Positions 58,297 to 64,000 of a stretch of 64,000 nt of DNA are shown here, piece after piece. The translations under genes were made by a program, and so were the position numbers. The notes under the pieces were generated by a model. The model was not told the origin of the DNA. It searched no databases and worked only from the letters and a program-made list of their open reading frames with translations. Positions within the stretch are counted from its first letter, which is position 1. Each line of letters begins with the position of its first letter. Source of the stretch: Methylocystis parvus OBBP (GTDB lineage: Bacteria; Pseudomonadota; Alphaproteobacteria; Rhizobiales; Beijerinckiaceae); the NCBI RefSeq assembly GCF_027571405.1, contig NZ_CP092968.1:1-64000 (forward strand), read 5' to 3'.

Positions 58297-59715
58297 ATGT
58301 CCGAAGTCGTCACCCGTTTCGCGCCGTCGCCCACCGGTTTTCTCCATATCGGCGGGGCGCGCACGGCGCTGTTCAACTGGCTTTACGCTAGGCGCCATGG
58401 CGGGCGGATGATGCTGCGCATCGAGGACACGGATCGCGAGCGCTCCACTCAAGAGGCGATCGACGCCATTCTCGACGGGATGAAATGGCTCGGTCTCGAT
58501 TGGGACGGCGACGTCATTTACCAGTTCTCCCGAGCGGGGCGTCACGCTGAAGTGGCGCATGAGCTGCTCGCCAGGGGCAGCGCCTATCGCTGCTACGCCA
58601 CGCCGCAGGAACTCGAGGAGATGCGCGAAAAGGCGCGCGCCGAAAAGCGCCCGCCGCGCTATGACGGCCGCTGGCGCGACCGCGACCCGTCCGAGGCGCC
58701 CGCCGGCGCGCCTTACGTCGTGCGCATCAAGGCGCCGGAGGCGGGCGAGACGGTCATCGAGGACGCCGTGCAGGGCCGCGTCGTTTTCCCCAACAAGGAT
58801 CTCGACGACTTCATCCTGCTGCGCTCCGACGGCACGCCGACCTATATGCTCGCCGTCGTGGTGGACGATCACGACATGGGCGTCACGCAGATCATCCGCG
58901 GCGACGATCATCTGACCAACGCCGCGCGCCAGAAGCACATTTATGAAGCGATGGACTGGGAGGCGCCCGCCTTCGCGCATATTCCGCTTATCCACGGGCC
59001 GGATGGCGCCAAGCTCTCCAAGCGCCACGGCGCGCTCGGGGTCGACGCCTATCGCGCCATGGGCTATCTGCCGTCGGCGCTGCGCAATTATCTCGTGCGC
59101 CTCGGCTGGAGTCAGGGCGACAAGGAGTTTTTCTCGCTGCCCGAGATGATCGAGGCCTTCGATCTCGCCCAGGTGCATCGCTCGCCCGCGCGCTTCGATT
59201 TCGTGAAGCTCGAAAATATGAACGGCCATTATCTGCGCGACACGCCCGATGACGAGCTGTTCCAGATCCTCATCGACACGCTTCCCTTTCTCGAAGGCGG
59301 CAAGGCCGCGCTCGATGCGCTCGACGACAAGAAGCGCGCGCAGCTCCGCGCGGCGCTGCCTGGCCTCAAGGCGCGCGCCAAGACGTTGAACGAGCTTGTC
59401 GACGGCGCGGGCTTCCTGTTCGCGCAGCGGCCGCTGCCGATTGACGAAAAGGCGCAGAAGCTGCTTTCCGCCGAAGCGAAGGCGCGCCTCGCCGCGCTTG
59501 GGCCGAAACTTGCGATGGCGACGGAATGGACCGCCGCTTCGACGGAAGCGGTCGTGCGCGACCTCTCCGTAGAACTCGGCGTGAAGCTCGGCGACCTCGC
59601 GCAGCCTTTGCGCGCCGCGCTGACCGGCCGCTCGACCTCGCCCGGCATTTTCGACGTGCTCGAAATCCTCGGGCGCGAGGAGAGTCTGGGCCGCATCGGC
59701 GATCAGAGCGCGTGA
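58297..59715 (+). CDS. gltX: Glutamyl-tRNA synthetase
   Basis: Class I aminoacyl-tRNA synthetase of 472 residues from the ATG at 58297 ([14 protein letters not shown]). The HIGH motif is HIGG (residues 17-20) and the KMSKS motif is KLSKRHG. The anticodon-binding C-terminal domain ends NPGIF-like [17 protein letters not shown]. The frame stays open another 48 codons upstream through repeat copy C, but the conserved N-terminus begins at 58297. Rhizobiales often have two gltX genes, so tRNA-Gln charging by a relaxed enzyme is possible. Confidence 0.95.
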   Translation: MSEVVTRFAPSPTGFLHIGGARTALFNWLYARRHGGRMMLRIEDTDRERSTQEAIDAILDGMKWLGLDWDGDVIYQFSRAGRHAEVAHELLARGSAYRCYATPQELEEMREKARAEKRPPRYDGRWRDRDPSEAPAGAPYVVRIKAPEAGETVIEDAVQGRVVFPNKDLDDFILLRSDGTPTYMLAVVVDDHDMGVTQIIRGDDHLTNAARQKHIYEAMDWEAPAFAHIPLIHGPDGAKLSKRHGALGVDAYRAMGYLPSALRNYLVRLGWSQGDKEFFSLPEMIEAFDLAQVHRSPARFDFVKLENMNGHYLRDTPDDELFQILIDTLPFLEGGKAALDALDDKKRAQLRAALPGLKARAKTLNELVDGAGFLFAQRPLPIDEKAQKLLSAEAKARLAALGPKLAMATEWTAASTEAVVRDLSVELGVKLGDLAQPLRAALTGRSTSPGIFDVLEILGREESLGRIGDQSA

Positions 59716-59794
59716 GCGCAACAGGGCGCCGCAAAAATCCTCTCGGCGTCATCCGCGGAAGCCTCAAGGCTAATCGTTTCGCAACGCTTTGAAG

Positions 59795-59821
59795 CTTGAC
59801 AGGCTTTGCGGTTGATATAGC
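59795..59821 (+). promoter_or_regulatory. Probable gltA promoter
   Basis: CTTGACA at 59795-59801 and GATATAGC ending at 59821 resemble alphaproteobacterial sigma-70 -35 and -10 elements. The spacing of about 14-15 bases is shorter than the ideal 17. They lie about 140 bp upstream of gltA in the 247-bp gap after gltX. Confidence 0.4.
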
Positions 59822-59962
59822 TTTTTTGCGCTGCACAAGACGGCCTCCCGGCCAAGGGTGCAAAATTCATGGCCTGCCAGCGTTGCGTCGCAATCCTATG
59901 CGAGCAGTGAGGCGCGCTGAGCGCAGCGTTCGCCGCGCCGGGGCCTATCAACGAGGTGCGCA

Positions 59963-61249
59963 ATGGCCGAGAGCAAGGGTTCATTCACAATCGGCGGCAA
60001 GACCATCGACCTGCCCGTCAAGGAGGGCACGATGGGACCCTCCGTCGTGGACATCCGGAATCTCTATTCAGAGACCGAGATGTTCACTTTCGATCCCGGC
60101 TTCACCTCCACCGCCTCCTGCGAATCGAAGATCACCTTCATCGACGGCGACGAAGGCGTGCTGCTCTATCGCGGCTATCCCATTGAACAGCTCGCTGAGC
60201 ATGGCGACTTTCTGGAGACGTGCTACCTGCTGCTCTATGGCGAGCTGCCGTCGGCGGCCGAGAAGGCGAATTTCGATTACCGCATCACGCGCCACACCAT
60301 GGTGCACGAGCAGATGGCCCGCTTCTTCCAGGGCTTCCGCCGCGACGCGCATCCGATGGCGGTCATGGTGGCCTCGGTCGGCGCGCTCTCGGCCTTCTAT
60401 CACGACTCGACGAACATTGCGGACCCGGTCGAGCGCATGGTCGCCTCGACGCGCATGATCGCGAAGATCCCGACGCTAGCGGCGATGGCCTATAAATATT
60501 CGATCGGCCAGCCCTTCGTTTATCCGAAGAACGACCTCGACTACACGTCGAACTTCCTGCGCATGTGCTTCGCCGTGCCCTGCGAGGAATATAAGGTCAA
60601 TCCGGTTCTCTCCCGCGCGCTGGACCGCATCTTCATCCTGCACGCCGACCATGAGCAGAACGCCTCGACCTCGACCGTGCGCCTTTCCGGCTCATCGGGC
60701 GCGAACCCCTTCGCCTGCATCGCGGCCGGCATCGCCTCGCTCTGGGGGCCGGCGCATGGCGGCGCCAATGAGGCCGTGCTCAAAATGCTTGCGGAAATCG
60801 GCACGCCCGACCGCATTCCGCAGTTCATCGCCCGCGCCAAGGACAAGAACGACCCGTTCCGCCTGATGGGCTTCGGCCACCGCGTCTACAAGAATTACGA
60901 TCCGCGCGCCAAGATCATGCAGCGCACGACGCGCGAGGTCTTGAACGAACTTGGCGTCAAGGACGATCTGCTCGACGTCGCGCTGGAGCTCGAGCGCATC
61001 GCGCTGTCCGACGACTACTTCATCGAGAAGAAGCTTTACCCGAATATCGACTTCTATTCGGGCATCACGCTGAAGGCGATGAACTTTCCGGTCGCCATGT
61101 TCACCGTGCTCTTCGCCGTCGCCCGCACGGTCGGCTGGATCGCCCAGTGGAAGGAGATGATCGAGGATTCGGGCTCCAAAATCGGCCGCCCGCGCCAGCT
61201 CTATACGGGCGAGAAGCGCCGCGACTACGTGCCCATGTCGAAGCGGTAA
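59963..61249 (+). CDS. gltA: Citrate synthase
   Basis: First enzyme of the TCA cycle, 428 residues, type II hexameric form. The catalytic residues are in [25 protein letters not shown] and [15 protein letters not shown], and the conserved [15 protein letters not shown] and PIDF-like [15 protein letters not shown] are present. Start ATG at 59963 ([10 protein letters not shown]). It stands alone, preceded by its own probable promoter. Confidence 0.97.
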   Translation: MAESKGSFTIGGKTIDLPVKEGTMGPSVVDIRNLYSETEMFTFDPGFTSTASCESKITFIDGDEGVLLYRGYPIEQLAEHGDFLETCYLLLYGELPSAAEKANFDYRITRHTMVHEQMARFFQGFRRDAHPMAVMVASVGALSAFYHDSTNIADPVERMVASTRMIAKIPTLAAMAYKYSIGQPFVYPKNDLDYTSNFLRMCFAVPCEEYKVNPVLSRALDRIFILHADHEQNASTSTVRLSGSSGANPFACIAAGIASLWGPAHGGANEAVLKMLAEIGTPDRIPQFIARAKDKNDPFRLMGFGHRVYKNYDPRAKIMQRTTREVLNELGVKDDLLDVALELERIALSDDYFIEKKLYPNIDFYSGITLKAMNFPVAMFTVLFAVARTVGWIAQWKEMIEDSGSKIGRPRQLYTGEKRRDYVPMSKR

Positions 61250-61340
61250 AGGGTCGCGGCGACGATGTCTCCGCGCGCTCTCCCAAAATTGCGGCTCTTG
61301 GATTAGATGAGTTTCAGTCTCGTCGCTTCCTGGAGCCGCC

Positions 61341-62834
61341 GTGTCCTCCCAACTTTCCGATATCTGGTTTGAAACGCGGGTCGCGGCGGAAAGCCTCGCC
61401 GATTTCATGGCCGGGGCGCGCCTTCGGCTCGGCGTCACCGGTCTGTCCCGCTCCGGCAAGACGGTTTTCATCACCTCGCTGGTCCATCACCTCACGCGGG
61501 CGCTCGCCGCGGGCCGCAAGGCGCATCTCCCGGTCTTCCGCGCCCTTTCCGAGGGTCGCATTCGCTCCGCTCATCTCGATCCGCAGCCGGATTTCAACGT
61601 GCCGCGCTTTTCCTACGAGGAGCATCTGGACGCGCTGACGGGCGGGCCCGAGAGGCATTGGCCGCAATCAACCCGGCGCATCTCGGAATTGCGCGTCTCG
61701 ATCGAGTTCAATTCCAAGGCCTTTTCTCTCCGCCACATCGGTCAGGAGGCCTCGCGGCTGGATATCGACATCGTCGATTATCCGGGCGAATGGCTCCTCG
61801 ATCTGCCTCTCCTTGGGAAATCCTACGCCCAATGGTCGCATGAGACGCTGGAGGCGGCGAGCGTCGCGGCGCGCGCGCCCATCGCCGCCGAATGGCGTGG
61901 CGTGACGGCGGGCGTCGATCCGAAGGCGCGCTATTCCGAGCCGACGGCCCAGAAGCTCGCCAAATTGTTCACCGAGTATCTACGCACGGCGAAAACAGAG
62001 CGCTTTGCGCTCTCGACGCTGCCGCCCGGCCGCTTCCTCATGCCCGGGGACCTCGAAGGCTCGCCCGCATTGACCTTCGCGCCGCTGCCGGTGGAGGAGG
62101 GGACGGAGCTTCCGCATCGCAGTCTCGGCCGCGAAATGGAGCGTCGTTACGAAGCTTACAAAATGCATGTCGTGAAGCCGTTCTTTCGCGATCATTTCGC
62201 CCGGCTCGATCGGCAGATCGTGCTCGTCGACGCGCTCTCCGCTTTGAATTCCGGCCCCGAAGCGGTGCGCGATCTCGAAAATGCGCTGACCGACGTGCTG
62301 AACGCCTTCCGAACCGGGCGCTCCAATCTGATCTCTCAAATCTTCCGTCCCAAGATCGACCGCATCCTCTTCGCCGCGACCAAGGCCGATCACCTGCATC
62401 ATACGAGTCACGATCGATTGGAGGCGATCCTGCGCTTGTTGACGAACCGCGCCATTTCGAAAGCGGAGGGCGTCGGCGCGTCGATCGACGTCATCGCCTT
62501 GGCCGCCGTGCGCGCGACGCGTGAGGCGACGGTGCGTCACGAAGGCGAGAAGCTTTCCGCGATCGTCGGCACGCCGATCAAGGGCGAGCGCATTGGCGAC
62601 GATATTTTCGACGGAATGGCGGAGGGCGCGATCTTTCCGGGCGAATTGCCGGCGGACCCGAAAGCCGTGTTTCGCGGCGACGCCCTCGCGCTCGACGAGG
62701 AAGAAGCGGAGTTTCGCTTTCTGAAATTCCGTCCCCCGGTCGCAAAGCTCGCCAAAGACAATGAACCCTTGCCTTTGCCGCATATTCGGCTCGACCGCGC
62801 GATGGAGTTTCTGTTCGGAGACAAGCTCGCATAG
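61341..62834 (+). CDS. YcjX family P-loop ATPase (DUF463)
   Basis: Product of 497 residues with a GTG start at 61341 and GGAG 6 bases upstream. The Walker A is GLSRSGKTVF (about residues 34-43), followed by the family blocks DIDIVDYPGEWLLDLPLL and KIDRILFAATKADHLHHTSHDRLEAIL. The family is predicted to have a Ras-like GTPase/ATPase fold, linked to stress responses in E. coli. The DUF697 partner gene (ycjF), often adjacent elsewhere, is absent here. Confidence 0.9.
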   Translation: MSSQLSDIWFETRVAAESLADFMAGARLRLGVTGLSRSGKTVFITSLVHHLTRALAAGRKAHLPVFRALSEGRIRSAHLDPQPDFNVPRFSYEEHLDALTGGPERHWPQSTRRISELRVSIEFNSKAFSLRHIGQEASRLDIDIVDYPGEWLLDLPLLGKSYAQWSHETLEAASVAARAPIAAEWRGVTAGVDPKARYSEPTAQKLAKLFTEYLRTAKTERFALSTLPPGRFLMPGDLEGSPALTFAPLPVEEGTELPHRSLGREMERRYEAYKMHVVKPFFRDHFARLDRQIVLVDALSALNSGPEAVRDLENALTDVLNAFRTGRSNLISQIFRPKIDRILFAATKADHLHHTSHDRLEAILRLLTNRAISKAEGVGASIDVIALAAVRATREATVRHEGEKLSAIVGTPIKGERIGDDIFDGMAEGAIFPGELPADPKAVFRGDALALDEEEAEFRFLKFRPPVAKLAKDNEPLPLPHIRLDRAMEFLFGDKLA

Positions 62835-62868
62835 CGCGCGCTCACGCGGCTCAAACAAGGGGGCGGCG

Positions 62869-63234
62869 TCAGGCGTCGCCGGGCCTGCCGGAGAATTTCA
62901 CGAGGACGTCCTCGTAGCGCGGCACGAACTGGCAGGCGAGCCGATAGCGCGGTGCGATGTCTTTCGCCTCCGCGAGGCGAATGTCCTCCGGCGTCATTTT
63001 TCCGGCGGCCGAAAGACGCGCCTTTTCCTTCTCGGTGAGAATGGAGCCCAGCAATTTTCCGGAAAGCGTCAGCACGTCGATCATGCAGTCGCCGCATTCG
63101 CCTCGGCCGCAGACATGAGGGAGCGGAATCCTGTGGGCCTCCGCCAGGGCGAGGACGTTCGACGATTCCTCATCGGCGGTGAAAATAGTGACCGGATGAG
63201 AGAGCAAAGGCGATGAGAAGGTAACGTTCGGCAT
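62869..63234 (-). CDS. [2Fe-2S] ferredoxin
   Basis: Electron carrier of 121 residues. The cluster ligands are in CGRGECGDC plus a distant Cys in YRLACQFVPRYEDVL. It is a paralogue of the next gene upstream (63310-63675); both are 121 residues and share the layout MPNVTF, TEKEKARL and PGDA/PGGA endings. Similar ferredoxins occur in nif/fix clusters of phototrophs and methanotrophs, where they can feed nitrogenase; that role is inferred from context. Confidence 0.9.
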   Translation of the reverse strand: MPNVTFSSPLLSHPVTIFTADEESSNVLALAEAHRIPLPHVCGRGECGDCMIDVLTLSGKLLGSILTEKEKARLSAAGKMTPEDIRLAEAKDIAPRYRLACQFVPRYEDVLVKFSGRPGDA

Positions 63235-63309
63235 AACGTTGCCCCATAAGAACGGGCGGCGACTTCACGGCCGCCGCCATTCGTGATTTCCGCATCACGG
63301 CGACGAGCG

Positions 63310-63675
63310 TCAGGCGCCGCCCGGCTCGCCGGTGAATTTCACTAGAATGTCCTGGTCGCGGACGACATACTGACATGCGAGGCGATATTTCGGCGCAATG
63401 TCGTCGACCTCGGCGAGACGGATTTCGTCAGCGGTGATCTTGCCGAGCGACTTCAACTGCGCCTTTTCCTTTTCGGTCAGCGCCGAACCCATCGTCTTTC
63501 CGGAAAGCGTCACGACCTCGATGAGGCAGGAGCCGCATTCGCCGTCGCGGCAATCATGCGGGATCGGAATCTTATGCGCATCCGCAACAGCGAGAATGCT
63601 GGACGTGTCGCCGGCCACTGCATAGACGGTGACGTTCTTATGAAGAAGCGGCGACTGGAAAGTAACATTGGGCAT
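63310..63675 (-). CDS. [2Fe-2S] ferredoxin, nif/fix-associated
   Basis: Product of 121 residues, start at 63675 (MPNVTFQSPLLHKNVTV). Ligands lie in CRDGECGSC and YRLACQYVVRDQDIL. It starts 8 bp after the fixX stop codon, so it is in the same operon. Its tandem paralogue follows after 75 bp. FdxD-like function in nitrogen fixation is likely from context. Confidence 0.9.
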   Translation of the reverse strand: MPNVTFQSPLLHKNVTVYAVAGDTSSILAVADAHKIPIPHDCRDGECGSCLIEVVTLSGKTMGSALTEKEKAQLKSLGKITADEIRLAEVDDIAPKYRLACQYVVRDQDILVKFTGEPGGA

Positions 63676-63683
63676 GGCGTTTC

Positions 63684-63974
63684 CTATCCGAATTTGAACA
63701 ACACGCCGAAACCGCCGCGCGGGTAGTTCCAGGTGATGTCGCCGGACTCTTCGCAGAGCACGCGGCATGTTCCGCATTCGAGGCATCCGTCTGGGGTGAT
63801 TTCGACTTGTCCGGAGCTTGTTTCGGAGTAGCATCCTGCGGGGCAGATGCGGGTCATGGCGAGGAGGTTTTCGGAGGGTTTTTCGTGGGGACGGATGGCG
63901 ATATGTGGTTTGCCGGCGTCCACGAGGTAGCGATTTTGGAAGAGTTTCTCTTCGACACGGGCGGCGAGGGACAT
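63684..63974 (-). CDS. fixX: Ferredoxin-like protein FixX
   Basis: Component of the FixABCX electron-bifurcating complex that passes electrons from NADH to ferredoxin/flavodoxin for nitrogenase. The 96-residue product has the FixX pattern: [48 protein letters not shown] (4Fe-4S ligands) and the C-terminal [21 protein letters not shown] precedes the ATG. fixC is expected directly upstream, beyond the window edge. Confidence 0.95.
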   Translation of the reverse strand: MSLAARVEEKLFQNRYLVDAGKPHIAIRPHEKPSENLLAMTRICPAGCYSETSSGQVEITPDGCLECGTCRVLCEESGDITWNYPRGGFGVLFKFG

Positions 63975-63985
63975 GGGGGTTCTCC

Positions 63986-64000
63986 TCAGGCGACATTTTG
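63986..64000 (-). CDS. C-terminal end of an upstream gene, probably fixC (partial)
   Basis: Only the last four codons (Gln-Asn-Val-Ala) and a TGA are inside the window, ending 11 bp before the fixX start. Identity as fixC rests solely on the usual fixC-fixX order. Confidence 0.4.
   Translation of the reverse strand, partial: QNVA

Overview
The window is about 64 kb of GC-rich chromosomal DNA that starts at the ATG of dnaA. It looks like an alphaproteobacterium of the order Hyphomicrobiales (Rhizobiales). Supporting evidence: RegB/RegA-type redox regulators, an MmcB-type protein, an ATP12-type chaperone, a bidomain dCTP deaminase, a SAM-II riboswitch in front of metZ, and a nuoA-N operon followed by birA and RNase J. 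A FixX-type ferredoxin with two [2Fe-2S] ferredoxins at the right edge indicates a nitrogen fixer. A cluster of copper-associated DUF2946-like proteins around a TonB receptor would suit a methanotroph of the Methylocystis/Methylosinus type. That last step is inference; no methane monooxygenase gene is present here.

Layout. 0-3.4 kb: dnaA, a polyamine-binding protein, mmcB. 3.4-9.9 kb (minus strand): yajC-secD-secF, a Mth938-like gene, a squalene/phytoene-synthase-like gene, regB and regA in one co-directional run. 10.1-11.1 kb: two small secreted Gly/Trp-rich proteins with related C-termini. 11.2-12.7 kb: argE and apaG. 12.9-17.5 kb: an accessory, probably metal-related island (three DUF2946-like Cys/His proteins, a TonB receptor, small ORFs). 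17.5-20.8 kb: metZ with its SAM-II riboswitch, the dCTP deaminase and a PH-like membrane protein. 20.9-29.6 kb: aminotransferase, AI-2E family exporter, pnp-rpsO, two secreted proteins of unknown function and a sodium/solute symporter. 29.8-32 kb: rluC, a small ORF, ATP12 chaperone. 32.1-50.1 kb: the complete nuoABCDEFGHIJKLMN operon, then a birA-RNase J pair that reads as one open frame. 50.3-52 kb: dcm-type methylase and vsr. 52-55.3 kb: efp, epmA and epmB, the EF-P lysylation set, with a small membrane protein between. 55.4-62.8 kb: MscS-type channel, gltX, gltA, YcjX-type ATPase. 62.9-64 kb: ferredoxins, fixX and the last codons of an upstream gene.

How it fits together. Three relatives of mitochondrial assembly factors (NDUFAF6-like, NDUFAF3/Mth938-like, ATP12) sit on the same segment as the whole complex I operon. 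RegB/RegA could connect redox state to the respiratory and nitrogen-fixation genes. The most unusual feature is how often the nuo operon and nearby genes are interrupted by repeat-borne sequence. A DUF559 nuclease gene sits between 39-bp inverted repeats (nuoD/nuoE). A frameshifted S23-type gene sits beside inverted repeats (nuoC/nuoD). A palindromic repeat of about 115-126 bp occurs three times, one copy in frame inside the DNA methylase gene. No rRNA, tRNA or CRISPR array was recognised.
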